From contig CP136067.1 in the NCBI GenBank assembly GCA_032622095.1, forward strand, positions 81,804,705 to 81,868,704: a DNA stretch of 64,000 nucleotides. Direction: 5' to 3'. Origin of the DNA: Siphonodentalium dalli (Eukaryota > Mollusca > Scaphopoda > Gadilida > Siphonodentaliidae). Shown here in pieces: positions 32,241-44,886 of this stretch (position 1 is the stretch's first letter; each line of letters opens with the position of its first letter). Made by a program: the position numbers and the translations under genes. The notes below the pieces were generated by a model. The model did no database searches. It saw only the letters and a program-made list of their open reading frames with translations, and was not told where the DNA came from.

Positions 32241-32613
32241 TAATTACTCATTGATGAGTGAGTAGTTATCCCTTAGGAAATGTTCTGATAATAAGTTCTT
32301 ATTTGACAATAACTTATTATCTGAACATTTCCCACCAATGCTGGGATTCCTTCTGCACTTTCTATTGTCTGTCATCTGCTAATAATTCCTGCACATCTCT
32401 CAAGATGATTAACTCTTTGAGTGCCAGGGGCCGATCTCATCGGCCCTAAACCTACAAAATAAGTCTGTTAAAGAATATAAGAATAAATTATTAAAATTGT
32501 AAAAAAGGGTATATGGGTTGATACAAAAATCGACCTGGCACTCAAAGGGTTAAACGGCCATTCCAATGTATAATTTTACAACTGAATTGGAGAATCCATT
32601 TGGTAAAGAAAAG
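32241..32613 (-). mobile_element. Family E TTAA element interrupted by family D
   Basis: Reverse orientation. It contains the palindromic core (AATAAGTTCTTATTTGACAA, AACTTATTATCTGAACATTT) and then CAGGATTCC-type sequence. It is broken at 32409 by a family D element, resuming with CGGCCATTCCAATGTATAAT and ending GGTAAAGAAAAGG before TTAA. Confidence 0.88.
32413..32549 (-). mobile_element. Family D TTAA element without hairpin module, nested
   Basis: 137 bases flanked by TTAA (32409-32412, 32550-32553) inside a family E copy. It begins CTCTTTGAGTGCCAGGGGCC and ends CTGGCACTCAAAGGG. In the position where the copy at 26854-27089 carries the hairpin module, this copy simply reads ATATACCCTTTTTT on the minus strand. 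Confidence 0.93.
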
Positions 32614-32655
32614 GTTAATGTACATCTAATTCACCAAAAATATCTAAGATATAGA

Positions 32656-32801
32656 GGATCTCACATGAGTTTCTATTTTGTACGGAATCTATCAACCGAG
32701 TTCACTAAATTCGATTTGAGCCGATGTTTACCGAGGCTCAAATAGAATTTAGTGGACGAGGTTGATAAATTACGTATAAAATAGAACGAGTTTGAGATAC
32801 C
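32656..32801. repeat. Long imperfect palindrome of about 145 bp
   Basis: The left arm TCTCACATGAGTTTCTATTT and the right arm AAATAGAACGAGTTTGAGAT are inverted, as are TATCAACCGAGTTCACTAAA and TTTAGTGGACGAGGTTGATA. The apex lies near ATGTTTACC. It is a MITE of unknown type; no target duplication was identified. Confidence 0.75.
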
Positions 32802-33534
32802 TTTTATCACATGATCAAATAAACTCAAAGCAATGCGAAGTATTCATCGAAAAACAACAAGCAGAAACTTCAGCAATCGCAAGTCATTTAAATAATTGTG
32901 TAACGTCATCACACGCGCTAATATTATACGTGTGTCCCACCAATAATTATGAAGCCGGTTTTGTGGGTTAAATATGTGATAAAAATGGATAGTAAGCTCA
33001 TATCTCACAAAATATTCTCCCTGGTTAAAGTTAAGTTTTACTAGGCACTACCAAACTATTGTAGCAATTTTGAAACGGGGCTAGATCATGCTGTGACAAT
33101 AGCAGGTTCTTAGACATACCAACAGCAAAAATAAGTTGCATGAACCATTTGTGAAGTGGACCAGTGATGTACTCCCCTTTTGATGCTTCAGTAGGTCACA
33201 GTGTCTCAGACAATATTTTATCAGAATATTTATGATATAAAGTGAAAAGCTATCTTGAGAGCACATTAAATGGAATATGCTATCTGGGATAATGTCCCAG
33301 GAACAAATGTGTTTTCTCAATAGCCAGACGTTATTTGAGTGTACGCACATTGTTTAATTATTTCATAACATTAAACCATCATAATGTTCAATTGAGAGTA
33401 GATAGGCCTATGTGGTTAGGGTGTAAATTTTGATTAGTTAATTGAAGGTTGGCAGTATTTGCTGTAAGTTTGATAGAGGTGATGTAAACAGAAAGTGAGA
33501 ATGAAACTGTGCTGTGTGATATGGCTGCTTAAAA

Positions 33535-33747
33535 ATGAATGTCTTGGTGCCTGTTTATATGCGACTGGGGCAGCCAGGCCGGTTAACTGGAGCTGAATAT
33601 TCAAGGTGTTTATATGACAAAAAGCTAGCCCAAGCTATACTTCCAAGAGAAAGGCAGAATTATGGATTTATTGCCACAAAAGAACAAATTAACCTTGGTG
33701 CAAACATGAGGAAGATAGGTGGAAAGATGGTCTGGGATCATATATAA
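33535..33747 (+). CDS. Unrecognised ORF of 70 codons, doubtful
   Basis: Methionine-started frame with protein-like composition (MRLGQPGRLTGAEYSRCLYD, LAQAILPRERQNYGFIATKE). No motif recognised. The last 10 codons run into an eroded family E fragment (33738-33870). It could be a relic of a mobile element gene or chance. Confidence 0.15.
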   Translation: MNVLVPVYMRLGQPGRLTGAEYSRCLYDKKLAQAILPRERQNYGFIATKEQINLGANMRKIGGKMVWDHI

Positions 33748-34231
33748 AGTTCAACAAATTTATTTCCGAATATTTCCCACAAATGAAAAAATGGGAATTA
33801 ACAAAAGCATCACTCAAAATAAAGAATAGCCAATTCCAGTATATACTTTTATAATTGTTTGGTAGAAGCCATTCTGACATTAAAGTGATGTTGAACACTC
33901 TGCTAGCATGACTCATAGACTGGGGATTCAAAATAAAGCAGTTAAATTCAAAAATTTGTATATTCATATTGGCAGCAAGCAACTTATATATAAATTAGAT
34001 GCAGTGACTCTTCATTGGAGAAATCATTATCGTTTGTTCATTTGTCCCGAATTACATATTACAATTGTATGTAGTTCTGAAACTGTTTTCTGAAATGGTG
34101 CTATCGGTGTGGAAGAATTTTAGGTTATATTAGCTATGCTTCATTATTTTAGTGGGCAAAGTACCTGGGTTCTCACTCATCAGTTTGATTCACTGAAATA
34201 AGTACGTAAGATGTCTTTATACCCTAATTAA

Positions 34232-34453
34232 CCCTTTCATGATGGGAGCTATGCTGGTGGAACATTAAATATCCTGTGCCAGTGCATTCTACATATATAC
34301 GAGAATGCACTGGCTTGCAAGGTCCAAGTAACTATTGTTTGGCCAATGTATTCTCATTTATATGCAAGGCTCCCTCTGGGAGTCTTGCATATATAGGAGA
34401 ATGCACTGACACAGGTTTTTTGCAAAATTTCAGGAAGCTCCAGTCATGGAAAA
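34232..34453. mobile_element. Family B TTAA hairpin element, copy 4
   Basis: TTAA at both sides. It starts CCCTTTCATGATGGGAGCTA. There are two hairpin modules, the first with a shortened loop (GCATTCTACATATATACGAG) and the second with CAAGGCTCCCTCTGGGAGTC. The right terminus is eroded (GTCATGGAAAATTAATG). Confidence 0.87.
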
Positions 34454-35066
34454 TTAATGAAACTGAATATTAGGGTGTATACCACATTATAGTTTCAAAG
34501 AGAAACTCAGCTCTTGGCCCAGGGAGCCATGACTGTCAGGCTTTCAATCTGAGTGAGCCCTAACTGTCGTAGCGTAAGATATTCAATCTTCCGGTCGAAA
34601 ATCCATTGACTGATCTAATTCAAGACCATATGGCAGGTCTCTGATGCCAGTATATACTTTAGGTCTCTAGGCATATAAATATATGCAAATTAAGGCAGGC
34701 GGCTGACTACACGGTAGTCTAATGATGGATTGAAGCACTGACCGGCCTCACAATAGTTAATAAAATGGATGAAAATTACATGTTGCCTTTGGCACCTATT
34801 ATTATTTACGTACAAAAGGCAGGAAGATTAAGTTAGTGGAAGATTATATGGCTTCGGGCAGAGTTTTTGTAGACGAATCAACTGTCTGTAGGGGTGAAAA
34901 TATCTATATGTGCTGTCACTGAGTCTTTTTCTCGTTAGTTTCCGGTCTTTTTATCATCGCGCCATGTGTGGTTCTGTTTGACTCGACTGTAGACAGCTGT
35001 AGTGTGTGAAATCGGAGGATGACATTGTGTCCATGCATACATAACAAATGTTATATATACAGGGAA

Positions 35067-35200
35067 CAAGCCTGTAAATAGTGTGTCTGTCATTTGCAGA
35101 ATGAGGTCCCCAGAGGGTGAATTTAGCGACGCTATCCCTCACGGTGGGCTAGCATCATTAATTTCACCCTCTGGGAACATTATTCTGCTTGGGCCTCAAC
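35067..35200. mobile_element. Family F palindromic element, copy
   Basis: Starts CAAGCCTGTAAATAGTGTGT, with the core CCCAGAGGGTGAATTTAGCG and inverse CACCCTCTGGGAACATTATT. The right end switches to TCTGCTTGGGCCTCAACTG, the longer family form. Confidence 0.78.
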
Positions 35201-36021
35201 TGATATGGGAGACGGTAAGGGGGCCATAACTTCCAGAACATGACACATTTATGAATCAGATATAAATTGTAAACGACAACATTTTGACTTTCTTTTTTAT
35301 ATACAAGTATAAGATATTTATTTCCATACTGTGGAACACAAATGGCCACTTTATATGCTTTCTCCATCTGCTGTCCCCTGCTTCAGTGGCCCTGCTTATT
35401 ATAAATTATTATAGCAGTGGTCATGCAGGGACATGTGAAGCTGCTATATATGCCGCACTGATTACGGAGTAAAATGTCATTTTGTTTGCTATACTTCCAT
35501 GCTGAATATGGAGGTAACATGTCACACTTTGTGCTATACGTCGTACTAAGTACAGAGGTAAATTGTCACTTGTGAGTATGGACCTTCTTCAGCACATTAG
35601 CAGTCAGCCATTTTCATATCGTAACTCAGAGTTTGGTGCATCAGAACCATTGAATCTCGAAGTTTTAAACAGTGCATGATATTCCACGATTGTGTATAAT
35701 CGTATATATAGCCTTTGCATGGAGTCAGATTTAGGGCTTTTATGATAACCCCATTATAATTTTCCACTGGAAAATGGCATTACTGCTCAGCACACATCAT
35801 TTAGCAGTGAAGAGGTTAATATGCATGATCAAAACAATGACTAGAACTTGGTGATTTCTTTAATGTCTACCTTATGTTATGTTTAATTGTATGTAATATG
35901 TTTACCATGTGAAAAGATAATATTGCACATGCAGAATATGTCGCATCGGCATATCTTGGTCTGAGAGGAAAATTCCATAAAAATATTTGCAGTTGACAGA
36001 AACCATATTTTCCACACATAC

Positions 36022-36148
36022 CTGTTATTGTATACATTTTTACTCCATTTTCTTTGATTATCCCTGGTATTAAGGGTGGAGTTATATCTGTGGGCGGCAA
36101 GTTTATGCTCTCATTATATTGGTTAAAACCTTTCATATTTCCAGGTAT
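36022..36148 (-). CDS. Orphan GPI-anchored protein gene, Pro/Ile-rich exon
   Basis: Internal exon of 127 bases. The acceptor is TTTCTTTTTCAG and the donor GTATGT. It starts in phase 0 and leaves one base, which joins the next exon as Val. It encodes IPGNMKGFNQYNESINLPPT, then DITPPLIPGIIKENGVKMYT. NES is a possible N-glycosylation site. Confidence 0.85.
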
Positions 36149-36709
36149 CTGAAAAAGAAATTAAAGAATTGTAGATAACTTCATTGGTGATCAAAACACT
36201 TTAAGGTTATCTAACAGCACCCACCACTCATCCTCGATTGCCCTGCCATCCCTTCAGACTAAGTACATGTACACCACAGATTCTAAGCCAACCAACAACC
36301 AATTCTAAACATGTTGGTTCTGATAATTAAGGTGGTAAATCATTTGAGAATACTAATTTAGTGTACCGGTATCGTAATATATATTGTATCGTTGATCATG
36401 TATCAAATAGTGACCAAGTGTCTAGTTAATGCAGCCCTACCACTAACCAAGGGAGTTAGTTTGACATAAGTGCATGGAGAAATTTTAACGAAACACCCCC
36501 CATCAACTATTTGGTGTGAAATCTTTTATAATTGATTCTAAATCTTTTTCCTTTTTTTTAAATTCAAACTTGAAAATATTGTCCATAATTGTGGTGTTGA
36601 AGGCTTGGGGTGAGACACTTCTGCCAGCCCCTTCTCCCACATCCCTGTTTCTACATGTCGTCCATTTATGTTTGGTAGATTGAAGATTTGTCATATTACT
36701 CTCTGACCA

Positions 36710-36850
36710 AGCCTGCAAATAATGTCATTTGCACAATGAGGTCCCCAGTGGGTGAATTTAGTGACGCTAACCCACATGTTGGGTAAATTCACCCTCTGGG
36801 AACCTCATTCTGCTTAGATCTCAACTGCTATGGGAGACCTAGGATCAGAT
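36710..36850. mobile_element. Family F palindromic element, eroded copy
   Basis: Begins CAAGCCTGCAAATAATG with the core CCCAGTGGGTGAATTTAGTG and a shortened inverse arm (TTCACCCTCTGGGAACCTCA). It continues with AGATCTCAACTGCTATGGGA, which is also found inverted near 7.53 kb. Confidence 0.72.
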
Positions 36851-38360
36851 TGAAGTTCCCCAGTTGGTGATGTTCTACACTGTAATTTCAGACTTATGTA
36901 CTTATGGGCGCATACTCCTGTACCGGGCGACAGGGACTGATGTTCCAGTCTAAAAGACACCAGATTTGATTTGGAGAATCTCGCGTCCCAATGATTTATG
37001 TTCCCAGGCATGAGTTGCACCCGCACTCAGTAGACCCAGCTTGATTGATTCGATAGATTTCATAGCTCTGTAGACAGGAGTATTGTTGAAGATTACTAAA
37101 TAAGGAGGAAGTAGGGGAACTATGAAAACGTGTGTAGATATGTGTGAATATGTTATAAGGAATTGTTCAAGTGACTTCTGAAATCTCAATTGAGTAAAGA
37201 AGATATTTTGTCTCGACTCTGTTCATGGTATTGTTCAGAAAAGGAAGAAGTTTGGTTTTGTGTCCGGCATACAGTATCTAAACAGGAATATTTGTAAATC
37301 AAGACAATCAGTTAGTTCTTTTTTTCTTATCAGTGGTAGGACATTAGTGATTTTGGAAAAGAGCAGTCACATTGAATTAGAATTATGGATTTAATTAACT
37401 ATATAACACTAATATGATCAGTTCTAGGTCACTAATTTTTTAATCATGTTTACCATTAGTCAGCCCATGAAACATACTACGGGTAATAATACCCTATCTT
37501 GCAGATATATAGCTTTTAAAATTTACCAATTAAACTGAAGTTCCCACCAGAACTCTTTATTACTGCATACATAATAAAATTTCATCTCCCATGACTGAAT
37601 AAATATTTTTATGGAAAAATCAATTGTGTCAAGAGATGTTAGTGGCGAGACACTGCTCGGATAACATGTACCATCATACTATATCTCTATCTTCAACATC
37701 TTCCAATCAGTCCCTCTCATGGGATCATTGCAATAAAAGAATTATTGTAAAACATTCACGGCAAGGGATATTACAGCTGATGCTGACGAAACACCAATCG
37801 ATTCTCATCAACAAACTCAAGCATTAATAACTGAATTATCTCCCGTCAAATGGACAACAATATTCTGCTGCCATGAACAACTATAAAAATTTACGCAAAT
37901 TCTGATGAATTTTTTTTGTTTTGGATGAGAGTAATATTTATTCTGATGAAAAATAACCACAAAAAGAATGAGTATCAAGTTTTTGTTTCAATTAGGAGCA
38001 GAAAAGCTATCCGGCATGTGGTTGACCCCTCAGTAAGAGGTGAACACCGAATCTTATTACACAGAATATCCATTTGCATTAAGCAAGGGCTCTGGTGGAT
38101 GAGGCTCTTGGTCAATAACGCAATGTGACCACTTTTGTTGTGTCGTCGTGTTGAATTACGAAAAATCAGGAAAACGTTTTGTCGAAATTGCACTGGGGTT
38201 TACAGTGTCAAATGGCCATGGACATTATTGGATGCGGGGAGTAAATTGTGTTAGTGGCGTCCCATTTGGAATAATGAGTAGAGTAGGATAAATGCACTGC
38301 TATCATTGGGAAATAGTCTTATTCCAATTAGCTGCATGCTCCTGCATTCAAACTGCCTCT
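36851..38360. other. Intron sequence, nothing recognised
   Basis: No exon or repeat family recognised; only short random open frames. Confidence 0.35.
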
Positions 38361-38900
38361 TTAGTATTCGCGAGATTGTGATCCTTTATTTGTGTTGCTG
38401 TTCCATGTACGCTGGGTTACTGTCACATTACATTAACCCTGACACGCCATGACATTAACTCTGACCTGCCATGTCTTATCACCCATAGTTTACCAAATTG
38501 ACTCTTTATAATAATAGCATTGGCAGGATTGTGATCCTTTATTTGTGTTGTTGTTCCATTTACACTGGGTTACTGTCACATGACATTAACCTTGACCTGC
38601 AATGTCTTATCATGTCTTATACCAAATTGACTCTTTAATAATAGCAATCGTGGGATTGTGATCCCGTATTTGTGTTGCTGTTGCATGTACGTTTGGTTAC
38701 TGTCACATGACATTAACCCTGACCCGCCATGTGTCGTGTCACCTATAGATAATATACCAAATTGAATTTTTATGATAGCAATCGCTGAACTGTGATCCCC
38801 TATTTGTGTTCCTGTTCCATGTATGCTGACCCGCCATGACATTAACTCTGACTTGCCATGACTCATCACCTATAGTGGCTCTCCTATAACCATCTCCGCT
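38361..38900 (+). repeat. Degenerate tandem repeat, about 4 units of 125-160 bp
   Basis: Units start at about 38370, 38528, 38653 and 38790. Shared words are TTGTGATCCTTTATTTGTGT, TGGGTTACTGTCACATGACA, TTAACCCTGACCTGCCATG-like sequence and CCAAATTGACTCTTTA. The last unit is partial. A leftover CCAAATTGACTCTTA lies at 39087. Confidence 0.85.
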
Positions 38901-39100
38901 TATCCTATAGTCATCTAATATTTATTACACTCATTAAACAGGGGATGGCAGGAAGACAGTCTATATTGGACTATTAAAGCCCTCCACTCTCAATATACCA
39001 CATACATTTGTGATTGTTTATCTTGTTCTTTCTATGTTATGTATGTATGTTATGTGTATATTGGAAATAAATTATCCTATCCTATTCCAAATTGACTCTT

Positions 39101-39135
39101 ATATTATATTATATTATATTATATTATATTATATT
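39101..39135. repeat. (ATATT)7 microsatellite
   Basis: Seven perfect five-base units adjoining a fragment of the preceding tandem repeat. Confidence 0.97.
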
Positions 39136-39300
39136 GAAAACTTTGTTGGAAGTTTTAATATCATGAAGAGAAAGAGCATAATTAATTGAGTACATTAATA
39201 CCATCATCTCTTCAATGATAACATAGGTGTCATGCAGTGTCTGTGGCACATTCATGTGTTAGCAACACTTTTATATGTATAGTAAAGATTGTTAACTTAC

Positions 39301-39398
39301 CATCGACTGAATCCCTGCTATATTCCCATTCAAGTCGAAAATGAGATTTGCCTTTGACTCATGTCGCTTCGTATACATAAAACCATAGAATTCTTTTG
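39301..39398 (-). CDS. Orphan GPI-anchored protein gene, exon with KEFYGF
   Basis: Internal exon of 98 bases. The acceptor is TTTTGTCTCTTGCAG and the donor GTAAGT. The split first codon joins with the previous exon to give Thr, and the exon ends in phase 0. It encodes KEFYGFMYTKRHESKANLIF and then DLNGNIAGIQSM. The alternation of charged and hydrophobic residues around ANLIFDLNGNIAGIQ suggests two beta strands joined by a turn. Confidence 0.85.
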
Positions 39399-39701
39399 CT
39401 GCAAGAGACAAAATAGGTGTTTTAGAATATTAATGTTCATGCAAACACTGTGCCACCACAACTATTAATGTTATCTCTAGTTTGAGATGATCCAAGAATA
39501 ATTTTTTAAAGAGTAATTAAACAAGAGATAACAAATAATATTACCAACCACATGATGACTTTTAAAAAAAATATTTTTATTCAGATCCTTTTTAATTTCA
39601 TCATGTGATAATAATCTTGTTGAATAGTACATAGCATTTTCAAAATATTTTCAGATACATATAAACATACATCTATATATGATTATTAACTGTCATTTGT
39701 A

Positions 39702-39899
39702 CAGTAATGCCCTAAACAATCGACTCATTAACCAGAGCAGAATTATGGGTAACTTTTCAGGATTTAGTCGTAAATATGGCTAGTTGCCATTAATCGGAAA
39801 GCTCCTGTGAATGGCAACAAGCCATATTTCCAACTATATCCTGAAAAGTTACCCATAATTCTGCTGTGGTTAAGGAGCCGATTATTTAGGGCATTATGG
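39702..39899. mobile_element. Family A TA-MITE, copy 12
   Basis: TA on both sides. It starts CAGTAATGCCCTAAACAATC and ends GGGCATTATGG. The apex is shortened by about 15 bases (GGAAAGCTCCTGTGAATGG). Confidence 0.9.
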
Positions 39900-40187
39900 T
39901 ATATTTAACAGAACAGTGTATATAGCCAGTAATTTTGAGATAATCAGTGTACATTATTAGTACGACACCATCAGAAGGGAATTTATGGGGTTTTTTTCTG
40001 CCTTCTGATTATGATTATCATCAGAACATCCTTACACCATTCCAATGTATACCTTTACAACTGAATGTGAGAAACCATTCGTGATTAAAGGGTTAACAGG
40101 CAGTTTCAGATAGTCAAAAGTTACTCCGCTTCCTTTCAGATTGATCTATATGTAAATTTTCCTAATGCCAAATTCGCCATTTAATAA

Positions 40188-40410
40188 CCCTTCTGTGACT
40201 GGAGCTTCCTGAAATTTTGCGAAAACCCTGTGCCAATGCATTCTCTTATATATGAGAGAATACATTGGCCTAACAATATTTCCTTGACCTTGTAAGCCAG
40301 TTTATTTTCTTATATATGTTAGGCTCCCTATGGGAGACTCACATATATAAGAGAAAGCACTGGCACAGGATCTTTAATGCTGCACCAGTACAGCTTCCGT
40401 CATGAAAGGG
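40188..40410. mobile_element. Family B TTAA hairpin element, copy 5
   Basis: Left CCCTTCTGTGACTGGAGCTT, right CGTCATGAAAGGG then TTAA. The first hairpin has lost its loop (CTCTTATATATGAGAG); the second is complete. Confidence 0.87.
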
Positions 40411-41991
40411 TTAAAGATTTTTAATTATCTCAGTATGCACTGTCATATACATGTACATATAGCAGTGAATTGTTTGCTTCAATTCATGGACCTTACTGCA
40501 CTTAAGTCATTTCGAGACATTAATAAAACAAGACTTTCCACTCTGGAGGAAATGGAGTTGTTTGTGTCACTTTTATAAGGGGATAACCAATCTCGTGTAG
40601 GAGATATCTCTGACTGCGCCTGATCTGTAGACAAACATAGTGCCCCCCTCATTTTATTCCGATGTTTACAGAGTCTGGCCCGTTATAAGTTTCCTTCTCC
40701 GTAAATATTTGTCGAGGTCCTCATATGACAGAGCAATAATCGGTGTACGACTGTGTTATTATTGTAGTAATTAAATATTCATTTGATAAAATTATTATTG
40801 TAGTACTTTGTCGTGTCCACCTGCTCATTGAAATGGGCCATTGTTATCATCACCCGTTATCCGTGGCCTCGGTCAACATACAATTCTGTTCATGATGCCT
40901 GAACTTGCTTCCATTTTGAAGGGAAGGAATTTTGAAGATAGGTCAAGTCTCTTTTTTTTGCAAAGAAAATATAATATAAGGATATTTGATAGCAGTACTG
41001 ACCAGTATGTAGATTGTATTGCATGTATCATTGCATGTTAATTATAGTTGACTATACGCTGAGCCGAAAAAGAAACTCTGTGGGCTATCTTTTAGCCGAG
41101 GCAAATTTTAGAGGCTGCTAAAATAATGGGAACCCTGTTGAAAACACAATAATAGAAGAGTTATTGCTAAATTTTACCCATATGAGACATTAATCCACAC
41201 CCAGTGGCACGGGCCAGTGAGGAAGTTGTGAGGCTCATGTATTCAATGGAATCACAGCCATTTAATACATGTTGTTGTATACTACATATTAAATACAAGC
41301 CTGCACTACATTTTGTTGATATTGATGCTAAGAAATGTACATCACCGATCTTCTTTGGGTGATACACTGATCATATCTGGTTATTCATGAGAATTAATTC
41401 ACAATAAAGGTAGTTATAGTATCAATGACGGTCACATCATGGAATGAACTTATCTTGCAGAACAGTGTAGAATAAATACAGAACACAACTTGCATCATAT
41501 TCTCAATCTTTTATCGAACCCATTGTGGACTGCACATATAGTTACATTTCTCCTTGCACCATCCGCAAATCATTCGATAAAAGATTCTCGAGTAAGACAC
41601 GCTTTCTGTTCTGTCTATTTCCAATGGGGCTGGCCCTTTAATAAATAAACGGATATAATCAGCAAATATTTCATCTCGGAACCCTGAAAGATACTTCATA
41701 AGAAGTACTAAATATCTCAATGGAGACCCATTAGCTTTCTTGAAATGGAAAGACGGATATCCCTAGACTATTATAATCATATTAGCCGAACTTCATTAGT
41801 GTGAATTCTGATGTCGGAGGAAATTTCCTGTCATTATCTCAATCTCTATTATGGATGAATCATGCAAGAAGGAGGACAGAACAGACGACAAATCACAAAC
41901 TGATGACAAGCCAGGTGGAATGGAAAGTCAGGACGTAAATTATACTATTGTTGGGTGATGCCTCATTGCACAAGACAACTCCTGCGGTTAA

Positions 41992-42235
41992 CCCTTCGAT
42001 GACGGGAGCTTCCTACAATTTTGTGAAAACTCTGTGCCAATGCATTATCTTATATAAGTGAGTCTTCCATTGGGAGCACATATAAAGAGAATGCATTGGC
42101 CTAACAAAATTTACATTGACCTTGTAAGCCAGTGCATTCTCTCAAATATGAGAGGTTCCCTATGTGAGACTCACATATATAAGAGAGGCACAGGATCTTT
42201 AGTGCTACAGCAGCGCAGCTCCCGTCATGATAGGA
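41992..42235. mobile_element. Family B TTAA hairpin element, copy 6
   Basis: TTAA on both sides. The left end is CCCTTCGATGACGGGAGCTT and the right end GTCATGATAGGA. Both hairpins carry small deletions. Confidence 0.87.
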
Positions 42236-43081
42236 TTAAAGTCATACATGGTTGTCGATCTATTATAATATAAATAAATTAGTTTTTTTTTAAAACAGGA
42301 AAAACTACTATATGGTTTTTAGGATAATATAATACAAAAAAAAATAGTTAAATATTGCTAAGAAAAAAGGTGCCTCCTTTGTGCCGATGATTTTGTATCA
42401 TATTTGTTATAAGATGATTGGACAAGTGTTGTGATTGGTGTGGGCATGCTCGCTGCACATTTATACATAATTGCCAGTATGTGGCCAAAATCAAGTTCTG
42501 TAAAATATAGGAGCTGGAGTACAGTGGAGCTACAAGGCTTAGTGGATGTTCAGTCTCCATAGTGACAGGCTAAAATGCCATTATCAGGAACCGCACCAAT
42601 ATGACCTGCCCTGTGATTTCTACTTACGGCAAACAGAAATAATTTATTTTGTCCTTTTTTTACCCAATCAAATACATAAATATGTCGCAGGTCAATGTTT
42701 ATTGCACAGCTTGATGTGACTTGCAAAAGATACATGTATTCAGAGATAGTTTATGATCAATCAGCCAAAGGAACCCTCGAACATGAAATTGTCATGAAAC
42801 CATACCTCCCTTGCAATTATCTCATATAATACTCAAGACAAAGTATGTGTATCATCTGACCCTGACCAATAAAAGAGACTTAATTTCACCATGTTACATT
42901 TTCTGCTTTGATTCATAATTAGACAAAGTGAATGAGTCCAAGTAATCATGCCCATGAAAAATACATGTCAAATTTATTCTCGTTTGAGTCTAATGAATCT
43001 GATTATCGTACTGATTGGAAGTTAAATAAAATCACAACCTTTTCCATGTTAACATTATTTTATAAGAATGTATAATGAGGA

Positions 43082-43697
43082 GAAAGGTGTGATTCTCATT
43101 TAAAAGCATCATCAAATCTGTGATCTACTAATAGAGTTATCTCCCTGAGCTGTGAAATAGTTTTGTTATGAAAATTTCATCATGGAGACTGCTGCCCATC
43201 TGCTCCTGAAGGTGTGAATCCTAGTTGTAATTATATTAAATGATTCCTCCCCACCTCTATGCAATGGGCTTTGATTTTTTGCAGTTTACTATTGGAGAAT
43301 GAAAGTGACTGTTAGAATTATGCAATTTTCCATGTCAAAGTGATTTGGCAATTTCTCTGGTGGGAACTGAATTTACTGTTGGCAAATGAAAGGTGTGATT
43401 CTCATTTAAAAGCATCATCAAATCTGTGATCTAATAATAGAGTTATCTCCCTGAGCTGTGAAATAGTTTTGTCATGAAAATTTCAAGTTGATCATGGAGA
43501 CAGCTGCCCATCTGCTCCTGAAGGTGTGAATCCTAGTTGTAATTATATTAAATGATTCCTCACCACCTCTATGCAATGGGCTTTGATTTTTCGCAGTTTA
43601 CTATTGGAGAATGAAAGTGACTGTTAGAATTATGCAATTTTCCATGTCAAAATGACTTGGCAATTTCTCTGGTGGGAACTGAATTTACTGTTGGCAA
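43082..43697 (+). repeat. Tandem duplication, 306-bp unit, two copies
   Basis: The first unit is 43082-43387 and the second 43388 to about 43697. Both begin GAAAGGTGTGATTCTCATTT and end ACTGTTGGCAAAT. They differ by few substitutions and one small insertion (CAAGTTGAT), so the event is recent. No exon lies inside. Confidence 0.95.
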
Positions 43698-43889
43698 ATG
43701 AAATTATTATTGACATCCCCACCCCTGGGATCAGAAGTCCTACAAGTGATTGGATTGGTCTATTGTTTCTATTTTCTAGGGATGTTTAGATGATATAAGA
43801 AGAATACAGGCAGTTTAATAAACATCCTACATATTTTAGGTTGTTTAAATCTATTATTTGTGAACATCCCTACAAATGACTGAATGTGA

Positions 43890-44146
43890 ATCAAGTAGAG
43901 GGAAGTTCAGATAAAATAAGCAGACAACAGGCAGAGAAACTGTTTGAAGTTACTTTTCGAACATCCCTACAAATGAATGAATTGGAATCAAGTAACCAGT
44001 CTACTGTACACTGCCATGTAATTGCCTCAGATCTCAGAGAAACACAGTGCAAAGCCATTAAAATTATTCCTTCCACAACACAGTTCCTGGGCGTATACGC
44101 TATACTGTAACTACTTGTTAGTGAGTGCCCAGTTATGAAAGGGTTA
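43890..44146 (+). mobile_element. Family E-related fragment
   Basis: Pieces ATAAGCAGACAACAGGCAGA and CATCCCTACAAATGAATGAA resemble the diverged family E copy at 25125. The end CAGTTATGAAAGGG before TTAA looks like a TTAA-element terminus. The boundaries are unclear. Confidence 0.5.
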
Positions 44147-44886
44147 ATAGAACTCATTACTATACCCCGTTTTCCCAATTTAGTATATTCACGATGTTAT
44201 ATATGCACCTGGAATAATTTTTATAGCTCAGCAATATATTATAGTGTAATCAAAGATGAAAACTCTCAAACTTCTATGCTGGTTTCATGTATTTTTGGGT
44301 TGGAACTTCATTTTTATCAGCTTCAACTGCATTTGATTTCTCTGGCTGGACACTGTGAAGAATTCTTACTTAATAGTATAATGGTATGACTGACATTCTT
44401 AATGTAATTTCAAGTGTTTCCTGGTCCCATGCAAGAGTTCATGGCCTTGTTTTGGCCTTTACAGAAAATCAGTATTTGAAACTTGATAAGGGGAGATAAC
44501 AGGTTATTCCACACAGAATTAACCTCCCCTGAATAATTTATAACCGTGATGAGAGAATGTAGTTGTGGAATCACTTCCCTCTTATCCAGAATTGAATTAT
44601 GGGTGATAATTCATCTTACACGGCGTGATCAGAGATATGCCGAAGATTGAATGGATTGAATAATTCAGTAGATTCTCGGGTAATTGTGTGATTGAGCTAC
44701 TTGTATTATGTAATTAGCTATCTATCTTTTAATATAAGTGTGAATGGAAAGTGAACATGCCAGTGGTGATTTCACTATCTGATTTCTCGGAAAGGTCACA
44801 GAATTCGGATTCCATCCCATTATCCATCTTTCTATACCCGGATCTACCCGGATCAAGATATTTTTCCAAATACAATGCTGCTTACC

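Noticed and set aside
33535-33747. New small gene
   Set aside because: Kept only as a doubtful frame; it runs into an eroded transposon fragment and matches no known motif.
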